Assembly: GCF_004323635.1 (NCBI RefSeq)
Contig: NZ_CP036515.1
Coordinates: 620,001-684,000, forward strand
Direction: 5' to 3'
From: Lichenihabitans psoromatis
Lineage (GTDB): Bacteria; Pseudomonadota; Alphaproteobacteria; Rhizobiales; Beijerinckiaceae
Length of the DNA: 64,000 bases
Shown: positions 34,929 to 43,488 of the stretch, piece by piece
Position numbering within the stretch: the first letter of the stretch is position 1
Layout: every line of letters starts with the position of its first letter
Position numbers and translations under genes: made by a program
The notes under the pieces: model-generated
The model's database searches: none
What the model was told of the DNA's origin: nothing
Seen by the model: only the letters and a program-made list of their open reading frames with translations

Positions 34929-35492
34929 TCAGGCGCGGCGGGCGCCGAACCAGAGTTGTGCGGCCGCCGTCAGCAGAGCGAGCTTCAGCGCCTCACCGAG
35001 CAAGAACGGGACCAGACCGACCGCGATTGCCCGGTCCCACCCGATCAGGGCCGCAAGCCAAGCAACGCCGATCGCGAAGACGATGGCGTCGGCGGCCGCA
35101 AGGGCCGCCAGCGTGGAAACCGGCGTCGTCAGCCAGCCGCGCCGCGCCGCAAGGCCAGCGACCCCGGCGGCCGCGACATAACCGATGAGGTAGCCGCCGG
35201 TCGGGCCGAGCAAGGTCGCGAGCCCGGCACCATGCGCGAACACCGGCAGCCCGGCCAAGCCTTCGAGCAGATAGGCCAGAACTGTCGCGACCCCGAGGCT
35301 TGGGCCAAGCACCATGCCGAGGCCGAGAACCACCAAGGTCTGCAACGTGATCGGCACCGGCCAGAACGGAACGGCGACATGCGCCGCAAGGGCCAGAAGC
35401 GCCGAGCCGATCGCGATGGAAGCAAGCGCGCGGAGCGCTCCGATGGAAGTGGGCCGTGCGACCGCGACACGGATCTGAGACGACGACGACAT
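34929..35492 (-). CDS. bioY: Biotin transporter BioY
   Basis: Integral membrane protein (187 aa) of the BioY family, the substrate-capture component of biotin ECF importers. Six hydrophobic segments are visible; VPFWPVPITLQTLVVLGLGMVLGPSLG and GPTGGYLIGYVAAAGVAG are the family's most conserved regions. I use ATG 35492, since upstream in-frame sequence is hydrophilic and unrelated. It is the first gene before the biotinyl carrier (34 bases apart). Placing biotin uptake at the head of a biotin-enzyme operon supports the view that the downstream enzyme really is biotin dependent. Confidence 0.92.
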   Translation of the reverse strand: MSSSSQIRVAVARPTSIGALRALASIAIGSALLALAAHVAVPFWPVPITLQTLVVLGLGMVLGPSLGVATVLAYLLEGLAGLPVFAHGAGLATLLGPTGGYLIGYVAAAGVAGLAARRGWLTTPVSTLAALAAADAIVFAIGVAWLAALIGWDRAIAVGLVPFLLGEALKLALLTAAAQLWFGARRA

Positions 35493-35576
35493 GCGTGGCT
35501 TCCCCCGAGACGATGGAACGGCACCGAACTTGCCACGCTGATCAGCCGTGTAAAATTGAAAAATTTGCGACAAGGC

Positions 35577-35591
35577 ATCGATCTGATCGAT
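35577..35591. promoter_or_regulatory. Perfect 15-bp palindrome between bioY and the LysR gene
   Basis: ATCGATC-T-GATCGAT forms a perfect 7-1-7 inverted repeat in the 124-base divergent gap, 26 bases before the LysR ATG. LysR proteins usually bind partly palindromic T-N11-A sites in such gaps. This is the best candidate operator; it may instead be chance given the frequent GATC in this genome. Confidence 0.45.
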
Positions 35592-35616
35592 ATAGGACCT
35601 GGAGCCCTCGACGCCG

Positions 35617-36540
35617 ATGAGTTTCTCACTCAAACAGATCCGCCACTTTCTCGCGGTCGCCGAGGCGCGGCAGATCAGCCGAGCCGCCGTCGAGCATAAT
35701 ATCTCGCAATCGGCACTGACGGCATCGATCCAGCAACTTGAAGCGATTTTGGGAGGTCCTCTATTCGAGCGGCGATCGAGCGGCGTGACTTTGACCCATG
35801 CGGGATCGCTGTTTCTGCCGCTGGCCCGTAAGGTCATCGCGTCCTGCAGCGAGGCGCTCGCCGTGTCGGGCGATATTCCCCGCAAGGTTCAGGGCCGGCT
35901 CGACATCGCCGTCACCTATACGGTCGCGGGCTATTTCCTCACGCCCCTGCTGATCCGCTTCCGCCGCATCTTCCCGCATGTGGAGTTCACGATCCGGGAA
36001 GCCTCCCGCGCCGTCATCGAGGCCGACGTGATGGCCGGAAGCGGCGAGATCGCCATCCTGCTCACCTCGAACATCACGCCCGATCCGCGCCTCGCCTTCA
36101 AGACGCTGTTTCGATCCAACCGCAGCTTGTGGGCGCCGGCCGATCATCCTTTGCTCAAATGCGAACGGATCGGCCTCGCCGAGATTGCCGCCTACCCCTA
36201 TGTGGCCCTGACGGTCGACGAAGCGCTGGACACTGCCTCGCGCTATTGGGAACAGACGCCGCACCGTCCGAACATCATGTTCAGGACGGCGTCGGTCGAA
36301 GCCGTGCGATCGATGGTGGCGGCCGGACTCGGCGTGACGATCCTGTCCGACATGGTCTATCGCCCCTGGTCGATCGAGGCACAGCGGATCGAGACCCGCG
36401 ACATCGCGGACCCTGTGCCCACGATGGATGTGGGTGTTGTCTGGAGGAAAGATACGGCGGTGACACAGGCGGCCCGCGCCTTCGTCGATTTCATGCAAGG
36501 CGCCTTTCAATCGAGCGGGGAAACTGTTGGCTCGCCCTGA
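35617..36540 (+). CDS. LysR family transcriptional regulator
   Basis: Regulator (307 aa) with the LysR winged helix at the N-terminus (LKQIRHFLAVAEARQISRAAVEHNISQSALTASIQQLEAILG) and a periplasmic-binding-like effector domain thereafter. It is divergent from bioY-BCCP-accC-pxpBC and lies 104 bases upstream of pxpA on the same strand, so it is placed to control both halves of the Pxp system. The effector is unknown; 5-oxoproline or a related cyclic amide would be the simplest guess. Confidence 0.9.
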   Translation: MSFSLKQIRHFLAVAEARQISRAAVEHNISQSALTASIQQLEAILGGPLFERRSSGVTLTHAGSLFLPLARKVIASCSEALAVSGDIPRKVQGRLDIAVTYTVAGYFLTPLLIRFRRIFPHVEFTIREASRAVIEADVMAGSGEIAILLTSNITPDPRLAFKTLFRSNRSLWAPADHPLLKCERIGLAEIAAYPYVALTVDEALDTASRYWEQTPHRPNIMFRTASVEAVRSMVAAGLGVTILSDMVYRPWSIEAQRIETRDIADPVPTMDVGVVWRKDTAVTQAARAFVDFMQGAFQSSGETVGSP

Positions 36541-36644
36541 CGATATCGATTGGTCCGATGGACAAGGGTTGACAATCCGATTTGACCTCCGCGTTGGACA
36601 CGGCATCGTTGAGTCTCGCAACGAGGCGTTTGGAAGGACCGCAG

Positions 36645-37370
36645 ATGGCCATTATTCTTAATTGCGATATGGGCGAGGCCTACGGACTGTTTCGGTGCGG
36701 CGACGACGAGGGGATCATGCCCCTGATCCATGTCGCCAACGTGGCCTGCGGCTTCCATGCGTCGGACCCGAGCGTGATGCGCCGCACCGTCCGCCTCGCC
36801 AAACAGCACGGCGTCAAAGTCGGGGCGCATCCCTCGTTCCCCGATCTTCAGGGCTTCGGGCGTCGCGAAATGAAGATGGGTCACGACGAATTGGTGGCGT
36901 GCCTCATCTATCAGATCGGCGCCTTGAAAACCTTCCTGGATCTCGAGGGCATGCCACTCAACCATGTGAAACCGCACGGCGCGCTTTATGGAATGGCCAG
37001 CCGCGAGGCTGCGGTCGCCGATGCCATCGCCGAAGCCGTCGCGTTATTCGGGGTGCCGATCTTCGGCATGGCGGGCACGGCGCATGAACCCGCCTATCTG
37101 GCCAAGGGCTTGACCTTCGTTCCCGAATATTACACCGACCTCGACTATACAGACGAGGGCACGCTCATCATCACGCGGGAGCATGAGGCCAAGGACCCTA
37201 CGGAAGCGGCACGCCGCGCCGTCCGGGTCGCGCAGGATGGACTCGCGACCTCGATCAACGGGCGCAGTCTGCCCATGACGGCGGAGTGTTTCTGCATCCA
37301 CTCCGACACGCCGACGGCCGTTCCGCTCGCCAAGGCGGTCCGCGAGGCGCTGCAACCCTGGCTCGCCTGA
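36645..37370 (+). CDS. pxpA: 5-oxoprolinase subunit A, LamB/YcsF family
   Basis: Cytoplasmic protein (241 aa) of the LamB/YcsF family, which with PxpB and PxpC performs ATP-dependent 5-oxoproline hydrolysis in bacteria. Key segments are ILNCDMGEAYGLF, HVANVACGFHASDP, GAHPSFPDLQGFGRR and VKPHGALYG; the conserved Asp and His residues of the putative active site are all kept. ATG 36645 has GGAAGGA upstream and the family fold begins there. It is separated from pxpBC and lies on the opposite strand behind the LysR gene. Confidence 0.92.
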   Translation: MAIILNCDMGEAYGLFRCGDDEGIMPLIHVANVACGFHASDPSVMRRTVRLAKQHGVKVGAHPSFPDLQGFGRREMKMGHDELVACLIYQIGALKTFLDLEGMPLNHVKPHGALYGMASREAAVADAIAEAVALFGVPIFGMAGTAHEPAYLAKGLTFVPEYYTDLDYTDEGTLIITREHEAKDPTEAARRAVRVAQDGLATSINGRSLPMTAECFCIHSDTPTAVPLAKAVREALQPWLA

Positions 37371-37404
37371 CGATACCGGACCGGTCCCGGCCGCAGGCGA
37401 TCCC

Positions 37405-38637
37405 TTATTTGAACCCATCGGCAAAATTCGACCAGCGCCGCGCCAAGTAATTATACTCGTCCATCGTCGTGTTCCACACGGCAATATGCTCGGCCCGTTG
37501 CCAATAGGGGCCGCCGGGGCGCACAGCGCCTTGTGGGATCATCGGGCGTCCCTCGACGTCCGGGAGCGAGGCGGGCGCCGGCTGGCCCGCGTACCAATAG
37601 GCCCATTCGGCCGCCGGCATCGCGGCGCGGACGCGGCCCGGAACCGACATGTAGAAGCCCTGCCGCGCCAGAAGAGCGCCCGGCTTTCCATCGAGCCACC
37701 AGTTCAGATAGGCATAGGCGCTGTCGAGAAGATCGCCATCGAGGCGTGACGACAGGCAAAGGCCGGCGTGCCACGCGCGATATCCTTCGCGCGGTACCGC
37801 TTCGGCCAGGGTGCGGCCGGCCTGCTGCACGGCGGCGATGCCAGGCGACCACATGCTGCCAATCCCGGCCTGTCCGGACATCATATCGCTCGCAGACTGG
37901 GCCGCGGTCCGCCAGAGGCCCGCAAAAAAACCCTCCTTCTTGCGCGCCCAGAGCAGGCCCATCAGCCCGTCGATCTCGTCGATCGTCATATTGCCCATAT
38001 CGCCAAAGCGGATGTCGCCGCGCGACTCGAACGCCATCGCGGCATCGAAGACGCCGATCCCCGGTTCGTCCACTAGCGCGAGCCGGCCCCGGATCTCCGG
38101 ATCAAACAACCAGCCCCAGCTTGCCTCATCGGCCCGTCGGTCGGGAAACAGATGCGGCAAGTAGGCAAAGGCATCGAGATTATGAACGGTCGGGAGCATG
38201 GAGATGCGCGAGGATGGCCGTTCGCCGAGCGACAGGTCGGGTTGGACATAGAGAACCTTATTGGGGTTCTCCCCGCGCCCGAGCGAGGCGAGCGGGCTGA
38301 TCCTGCCGCGTTTGGTCAGGTCGCTGACCTCGCTCCACCGCTCGATGCGACTGAGGTCGATCGGCTGGATCGCGCGCCAGAACCAGACGATATCGAGATT
38401 GTGGAAACACTGATCGTAGATGTCGTAGCTGTCCGGCTCGAGCGCCGCCTTCCGCTGCGCCGAGAGAAAATCAAGGCTTTCGAAGGAGAGCGAGATGCCG
38501 AGTTCGTCTTCGGCCATCCGGCGCAGCGGCTCGATCAGGGTGATCTCTGTCCCGAGCACACGAAGATGAGGCCGCGCGGCCTTTCCAGACGATCGCGGCG
38601 CGGCAAGACGGGGACGCGACCGATCGCGAAGCGCCAT
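37405..38637 (-). CDS. PotD/PotF-like solute-binding protein without an export signal
   Basis: A 410-residue type II solute-binding-fold protein, clearly related to the binding protein at 43489-44724 (shared patterns GMWSPGIAAV/VCDAWQPAVM, EGYRAW, SAYAYLNWWLDG/ADFWLSGEPG, YYSP-type region and the WHQWPDEY/WNTTMDEYNYL end). Its N-terminus is basic and hydrophilic (MALRDRSRPRLAAPRSSGKAARPHLRVLG) with no hydrophobic core, so I see neither a Sec nor a Tat signal. It is the last gene of the twelve-gene operon, directly after the COG0523 gene (4 bases). It could act in the cytoplasm, or its true N-terminus may be wrong, although no better upstream start with a signal is visible. Confidence 0.82.
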   Translation of the reverse strand: MALRDRSRPRLAAPRSSGKAARPHLRVLGTEITLIEPLRRMAEDELGISLSFESLDFLSAQRKAALEPDSYDIYDQCFHNLDIVWFWRAIQPIDLSRIERWSEVSDLTKRGRISPLASLGRGENPNKVLYVQPDLSLGERPSSRISMLPTVHNLDAFAYLPHLFPDRRADEASWGWLFDPEIRGRLALVDEPGIGVFDAAMAFESRGDIRFGDMGNMTIDEIDGLMGLLWARKKEGFFAGLWRTAAQSASDMMSGQAGIGSMWSPGIAAVQQAGRTLAEAVPREGYRAWHAGLCLSSRLDGDLLDSAYAYLNWWLDGKPGALLARQGFYMSVPGRVRAAMPAAEWAYWYAGQPAPASLPDVEGRPMIPQGAVRPGGPYWQRAEHIAVWNTTMDEYNYLARRWSNFADGFK

Positions 38638-38641
38638 ACGA

Positions 38642-39667
38642 TCAGCCGGCCGACGAGAGAGCGAGCGGGTCGCGCAGGAGCCCGAAGGCAGCGAGCGACC
38701 GCTCGATCAGGCCAGGATCGAGCCCCCGCGTGATAAACACCAGCCGCGAGCGACGATCCGCGTTGGGCCATGCCGAGAGATGCGTGGGGACATGGACGAG
38801 TTGCTGCACGCCGTGGATCGCGACCGGCGTATCGGCCCCCTCGACGTTGAGCAAGCCCTTGACCCGCAGAATGCGGCGACCGTGCCGGTTGAGCAGCATG
38901 GTCAGCCACAAACCGAACAGCGTCCAATCGAGCGGGCCGTCCACCACCAGCGAAACGGACGAGACGTCCTCTCCGTGAGCCGATCCAACGCCCGTGCGGC
39001 TCGGTGCGGCGACACAGCGAAAACCGTCGATCGCCGCCGTAAGCGCGGGCCGCTCGCTCAGGATGCCTTCGGCATCCAGCGTGTCGGTGCGTGCCATCAT
39101 CAACGGCGCATCCGGATTGATGACCCGAAGCGCAGCGACGACGGCCTCGATCCCTTCGGGGTCGCAAAGATCGGTCTTGGTCAGCACCAGGCGATCGGCC
39201 ACGGCGGCCTGCGACACGCTCTCGGGCTGATGCGCCAGTTGATCGCGGCCGTTGACGGCATCGACCGTGGTGACGACGGCTCCCATGCGGAAATGGTGCT
39301 TCAGCACCGCGTCGGCCGTGATGGTGGCGATGACCGGAAGCGGGTCGGCGAGGCCGGTCGACTCGATCACGATACGGCGGAACGGCGGCACCTCGCCGCG
39401 CGCACGGCGCGACTGCAAAGACTTGATCGCATCGGCGAGTTCCCCCCGGATCGTGCAGCAGAGGCAGCCGGACGACAGCATCACCATGGTGTCATCGATG
39501 CGGTCGAGAAGGTGGTGGTCGAGACCGACCTCACCAAATTCGTTGATCAGCACGGCCGTGTCGGCCAAGGCGGGATCCTGCAACAGACGCGCCAGCAGGG
39601 TTGTCTTGCCGGAACCGAGAAAGCCGGTCAGCAGGATCACGGGCGTGAAATCGGGGATCTGGCTCAC
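38642..39667 (-). CDS. CobW/COG0523 family GTP-dependent metallochaperone
   Basis: G3E GTPase (341 aa) that delivers a metal ion to a client protein. Walker A GFLGSGKTT is at residues 15-23, the metal-binding CLCC at 68-71, and the guanine-specificity motif TKTD near residue 165. The C-terminal CobW_C domain follows. I choose the GTG at 39667 because it overlaps the stop codon of the small upstream gene (GTGA); a longer start would run through that gene. Its neighbours include a metal-dependent deacetylase-fold hydrolase and a small CxxC protein, either of which could be the client. Confidence 0.9.
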   Translation of the reverse strand: MSQIPDFTPVILLTGFLGSGKTTLLARLLQDPALADTAVLINEFGEVGLDHHLLDRIDDTMVMLSSGCLCCTIRGELADAIKSLQSRRARGEVPPFRRIVIESTGLADPLPVIATITADAVLKHHFRMGAVVTTVDAVNGRDQLAHQPESVSQAAVADRLVLTKTDLCDPEGIEAVVAALRVINPDAPLMMARTDTLDAEGILSERPALTAAIDGFRCVAAPSRTGVGSAHGEDVSSVSLVVDGPLDWTLFGLWLTMLLNRHGRRILRVKGLLNVEGADTPVAIHGVQQLVHVPTHLSAWPNADRRSRLVFITRGLDPGLIERSLAAFGLLRDPLALSSAG

Positions 39668-39990
39668 GCCTGCCGCTCCATCCGGTCGAGGAGCCCCGCG
39701 TCCAGCGGATCGACCGGACGGCCGAGAAGATGCTCGGCCGCCACCCAAAGATGGCTCAGGTTGTCGACGATCTCGGTCTTGCCGGTGCGGGTCGACAGCA
39801 GAAAAGCGCTGCCCTGCCAGTCCGACAGGCTCAAGCCGAAATGGCCGAGGATGCGATTGGCATGGCTGACGCGGCGAGCGCGCTCACGGCGCCGCTCAAG
39901 CGGCCCGGTGTTGCGGGTGAAAGCTCCGGGCCGCGCATAGGCATCGGCCCAATGCTCCGAACCACCGAGAACACCGCAGAGCGCGCACAT
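39664..39990 (-). CDS. Conserved small CxxC protein associated with CobW
   Basis: A 108-residue soluble protein starting MCALCGVLGGSEHW, with Cys2 and Cys5 as the only close Cys pair and a His at 13. The rest is basic and helical (LERRRERARRVSHANRILGHFGLSLSDWQGSAFLLST). I recognise the CALCGVLGG start as a recurrent hypothetical protein but know no function. It is translationally coupled to the COG0523 gene by a 4-base overlap, so a role in metal handling, as chaperone partner or client, is reasonable inference. Confidence 0.75.
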   Translation of the reverse strand: MCALCGVLGGSEHWADAYARPGAFTRNTGPLERRRERARRVSHANRILGHFGLSLSDWQGSAFLLSTRTGKTEIVDNLSHLWVAAEHLLGRPVDPLDAGLLDRMERQA

Positions 39991-39996
39991 AAGGGC

Positions 39997-40878
39997 TTAC
40001 TTTCCGCGCGGGACGCGCTTGGCATAGTCGTCCGCCATCTCGTCCATGGTCACGAATTTCACGCCCGGATGCGAGATCATATGCTGATAGAGACGCTCCA
40101 GCATCATGAGCACATGCGGTCGGCCCGATACATCCGGATGGATCGTGATCGGAAAGACCGCATAATCATATTCCCGATACACCCAATCGAACTGATCGCG
40201 CCACATCTGCTCGATGTCGCGCGGGTTGACGAAGCCATGGCTGTTCGGTGCCTTTTTGATGAACATCATGGGCGGCAGATCATCGAGGTACCAGCTCGCC
40301 GGGATTTCGATGAGGTCGGTTTCCTCGCCGCGCTTCAACGGCACCATCCAGTCGGACGGCTTCTTGGAATAATCGATCTTGGTCCAGCTATCGCCAACCC
40401 GCACCCGGTAGGGTTGGTGATCGTGGTGCATCAAGGAGTGATCGTATTTGATGCCGCGTTCGAGCAGCAACTCGTTGGTGACGGTCGAGAATTCCCACCA
40501 AGGGGCCACATAGCCGGTCGGGCGCTTGCCCGACAGCTTGGTGACGAGCTCGATACATTTATCGAGAATTTCGGTTTCCTGCTCGCGCGTCATCGCGATC
40601 GGATTCTCGTGGCTGTAGCCGTGAATGCCGATCTCGTGACCCGAATCCGCGACAGCCTGCATCTCCTTGGGGAAGGTCTCGATCGAATGGCCGGGGATGA
40701 ACCAGGTCGTCTTGATGCCGAGCCGGTTGAACATCTTGAGCAGACGCGGGCTCCCGACCTCGCCGGCGAACAGGCCGCGCGAAATATCGTCCGGCGAATC
40801 TTCGCCGCCATAGGAGCCGAGCCAGCCCGCGACCGCATCCACGTCGATGCCGAAGCCGCAGAGAATTTCTTTTGCCAT
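39997..40878 (-). CDS. Polysaccharide deacetylase-fold amidohydrolase (PgdA/cyclic imide hydrolase-like)
   Basis: Cytoplasmic NodB-fold hydrolase (293 aa). The metal triad is visible as Asp14 ([12 protein letters not shown]) with His86 and His90 (HGYSH); VAPWWEFS and [12 protein letters not shown] are further active-site loops. There is no signal peptide, so cell-wall chitin or peptidoglycan is an unlikely substrate. The closest pattern is the HpPgdA-like branch, whose members include cyclic imide hydrolases that open small rings. In this operon with an amidase and importer, hydrolysis of a cyclic imide or amide is my preferred guess. A ribosome-binding GAAAGGA lies before the ATG. Confidence 0.86.
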   Translation of the reverse strand: MAKEILCGFGIDVDAVAGWLGSYGGEDSPDDISRGLFAGEVGSPRLLKMFNRLGIKTTWFIPGHSIETFPKEMQAVADSGHEIGIHGYSHENPIAMTREQETEILDKCIELVTKLSGKRPTGYVAPWWEFSTVTNELLLERGIKYDHSLMHHDHQPYRVRVGDSWTKIDYSKKPSDWMVPLKRGEETDLIEIPASWYLDDLPPMMFIKKAPNSHGFVNPRDIEQMWRDQFDWVYREYDYAVFPITIHPDVSGRPHVLMMLERLYQHMISHPGVKFVTMDEMADDYAKRVPRGK

Positions 40879-40927
40879 AGGGTATCCTTTCTTCAGGTTT
40901 CTCGTGGCCCGGACGTGCCGGGAGGCC

Positions 40928-42325
40928 TTAGAGCGGGCTCGCGACGGGGCCGCGGATCAGAGCCTCCGCCGCAAGCCCGGTCGCCAGCAGATCGTCATCA
41001 AACCCCGGCCCGCCCGACAGCAGACAGGCGGTCGGCAAGCCCTGGTGATCGAATCCGGAGGGGATCGATAGGCCGCACCAATCCAGGAAATTGCCCAGCA
41101 AGGTGTTGCGAAGCGTCTTGGTGTTGGTCGCGACGAAGAGATCGTCATCCGCCTCGAGTGCCGCGATGGGAGGCGCCACATGGGGGATCGTCGGAAACGC
41201 CACGAGCGTTTGGCCATCGAACAGGCTCAAGGTTTCGTCGATCAGCCGCGTGCGGGTTGCCCGGATGTCCTGCTCGGCAGCGGGCCCAATCGCCCGGCCG
41301 CTTAAGAGGCGCTTGACGACCCGGCGATCCATCCGGGTCGCGGCATCGCTTGCCAGCCGGTCCTTGTGAAGCCGATAGGCATCGACGGCCGCTAGCGGGC
41401 CATGGCTCGCGTTCAGCGCCACGATCGCGTCCAGCACCGGCAGCGGACGTCGCACGATCGTCGCACCTGCAGCAGCCAGACGCGCGAGAGCCGCCTCGAA
41501 ATTCTGCGCAACGTCCGGCTCCATCCCGTCCCACACAACGTTGGTCGGCACCACGAGCCTCAGACCCGCGATACGGCCGCGACGGAGATCGGGCACCACC
41601 AAGCCCCGCGCCGCCGCATCGACGATCACCGCATCGACGACCGTGCGGCAGAGCACGCCAGCCGTATCCAGAGTGAGAGACAGGGGAAAGCCGCCCGCCA
41701 TGGGCCAGCGACCGCTCGAGGGTTTGAACCCGATCACGCCATTATAGGCCGCCGGAATGCGGACCGAGCCGCCCGTATCGCTGCCGATCGCGATCGGCAC
41801 GAGGCCCAGCGCGACAGCGACACCCGAGCCGGATGACGAACCACCCGGGACGCGCGGCTCGTCCCGGCTCCACGGATTGATCGGCGTGCCGTAATGCGGA
41901 TTGAGGCCGAGCCCCGAATAGGCAAATTCGGTCATGTTGACCTTACCGATCGTGACGGCTCCTGCTTCGGCGAGCCGCGTGACGAGGGCTGCATCCTGTG
42001 CTGCGGGACCCTCGTCGAGCACGACCGAACCGGCCCGCGTCACCTGGCCTTTCAGATCGAACAAGTCCTTCCAAGCGACCGGCACGCCGTCGAGCAGGCT
42101 GAGCGGACGTCCGTCACGATGGCGCGCCGCGGAAGCCGCGGCTTCCGCATTGGCCCGGAGGGGCGTCGTCACCGTAAAGACAGATCGATCCGTGCAGCCG
42201 TCAATCGCTTGCAGCGCCTGCTCGGCCGCTTCAACCGGATCGGGGCCACCGCCGGCAAAGGCCGCCGCGAATTGGAGGATGGATCGTCCGCGGAACGCCT
42301 CCATGTCTGCGCTCTCTTTCGTCAT
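40928..42325 (-). CDS. Amidase signature family hydrolase
   Basis: Amidase (465 aa) of the Ser-Ser-Lys amidase signature family. The catalytic Lys86 is in VAWKDLFDL, the Ser cluster is GGSSSGSG (161-168) and the nucleophile Ser187 is in [11 protein letters not shown]. It hydrolyses a carboxamide to acid and ammonia; family members act on malonamate, allophanate, nicotinamide and others. The ATG at 42325 overlaps the upstream ATPase stop (ATGA), which decides the start. It would suit the second step after ring opening of a cyclic imide by the next gene, giving a dicarboxylate; this sequence of steps is inference. Confidence 0.9.
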   Translation of the reverse strand: MTKESADMEAFRGRSILQFAAAFAGGGPDPVEAAEQALQAIDGCTDRSVFTVTTPLRANAEAAASAARHRDGRPLSLLDGVPVAWKDLFDLKGQVTRAGSVVLDEGPAAQDAALVTRLAEAGAVTIGKVNMTEFAYSGLGLNPHYGTPINPWSRDEPRVPGGSSSGSGVAVALGLVPIAIGSDTGGSVRIPAAYNGVIGFKPSSGRWPMAGGFPLSLTLDTAGVLCRTVVDAVIVDAAARGLVVPDLRRGRIAGLRLVVPTNVVWDGMEPDVAQNFEAALARLAAAGATIVRRPLPVLDAIVALNASHGPLAAVDAYRLHKDRLASDAATRMDRRVVKRLLSGRAIGPAAEQDIRATRTRLIDETLSLFDGQTLVAFPTIPHVAPPIAALEADDDLFVATNTKTLRNTLLGNFLDWCGLSIPSGFDHQGLPTACLLSGGPGFDDDLLATGLAAEALIRGPVASPL

Positions 42326-43425
42326 GCGGCGGCCGGAATGATCGTCGCCTTGGCTGCATCCCACGACACATGCACCGATGAGCCGGTCGGAAATCCCTGG
42401 CCATACCGCTCGACATGGCCTTCCAGCGCGACGGATTGGCCGCCTTCGATCGCGAGCAGGAAGCGGACGATCGGACCGACCATGTCACGGCTTTCGATCG
42501 TCGCCTGCAGCACATTGCCCCGTTCGCTCTTTGAGACCGCGAGACCCGCGCTGACGGCGTTCATGGTGAACGCCTCCGCCGGCACCACGAGGGACGCCTG
42601 AGCGCCAGGCACCACCGGCTTGTTCATCACGCCTGAAAAACGACCGAATGTCGTCAGCACCTGGCCGCGACCGTTCTCGACGCCCTGTAGTGACCCGGAC
42701 AGGATCGTGTTGCGCCCGATGAACTGAGCCACGAAGCGGCTGTCCGGCCGGGTGTAAAGGTCGCGCGGGCTCGAGATCTGTTCGATACGCCCATTGTTCA
42801 TCACCACGATCCGATCCGACATGGTGAGCGCCTCGGACTGGGCATGCGTCACGAAAATAAAGGTGATGCCGAGGTTCACCTGCAGCAGCTTCAGTTCCGC
42901 CTGAATCGCTTTGCGAAGATTGGCGTCGAGCGCGCCGAGCGGCTCGTCGAGCAGCAGAATGTCGGGCTCGACCACGAGACCGCGCGCGAGCGCGATGCGC
43001 TGGCGCTGGCCGCCGGAGAGACGATCGGGTTTCTGATCCGCGATGTCGGTCAGGCCAAGGGTCGCGAGGATGCGCTCGACCTTGGCGTCGCGTTCGATGC
43101 GGGGCATGCCCTTTACGTCGAGCCCATAGCCGACGTTGCGGCGCACGGTCATATGAGGGAACAGCGCATAATTCTGGAAGATCATCGAGGTCGGCCGGCG
43201 TTCCGGCGGCAGATCGTTGATCCGTTGGCCTTTGATGAAAATGTCGCCCGAGGTGATCGTTTCGAAACCCGCGATCATCCGCAAGGTCGTGGTCTTGCCG
43301 CAGCCGGACGGGCCCAGAAAAGCGATGAACTCGCCCTTCTGGATAGTGAGGTCGAAGTCGATCACGGCCGGCGACCCGTTATCGTAGGTCTTCCCGACTC
43401 CGATCAATTCCACGTCATAGGTCAC
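42322..43425 (-). CDS. ABC transporter ATP-binding protein, PotA-like
   Basis: ATPase (367 aa) of the spermidine/putrescine/iron (CUT1-like) import class. Walker A is GPSGCGKTT (38-46), the signature LSGGQRQRIALARG, Walker B ILLLDEPLGALD, followed by a C-terminal TOBE regulatory domain (about 280-365). The GTG at 43425 is preceded by AAAGGGA and matches the usual beginning of the family; a longer ATG start would add a Gly/Ser/Arg tail crossing a hairpin. It is one of two ATPases in the same operon. Confidence 0.92.
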   Translation of the reverse strand: MTYDVELIGVGKTYDNGSPAVIDFDLTIQKGEFIAFLGPSGCGKTTTLRMIAGFETITSGDIFIKGQRINDLPPERRPTSMIFQNYALFPHMTVRRNVGYGLDVKGMPRIERDAKVERILATLGLTDIADQKPDRLSGGQRQRIALARGLVVEPDILLLDEPLGALDANLRKAIQAELKLLQVNLGITFIFVTHAQSEALTMSDRIVVMNNGRIEQISSPRDLYTRPDSRFVAQFIGRNTILSGSLQGVENGRGQVLTTFGRFSGVMNKPVVPGAQASLVVPAEAFTMNAVSAGLAVSKSERGNVLQATIESRDMVGPIVRFLLAIEGGQSVALEGHVERYGQGFPTGSSVHVSWDAAKATIIPAAA

Positions 43426-43449
43426 GGCCGCTGTCCCTTTCCGCTCCGA

Positions 43450-43473
43450 CCTTCCCCCGCTTGCGGGAGAAGG
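43450..43473. repeat. REP-like palindrome between binding protein and ATPase genes
   Basis: CCTTCCCCCGC-TT-GCGGGAGAAGG folds into an 11-bp stem with one mismatch and a 2-base loop. Palindromes of this CTTCTCCCGC/GCGGGAGAAG type are common interspersed elements in proteobacterial genomes. In the 63-base gap after the binding-protein gene it could act as an mRNA 3' stabiliser. I see only this one copy in the window. Confidence 0.65.
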
Positions 43474-43488
43474 CACCCTGTTGTCGGT

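Noticed and set aside
37378..37387. GGACCGGTCC palindrome between pxpA and the PotD-like gene as a terminator
   Set aside because: Only 10 bases, no loop and no T-run; too weak to call.
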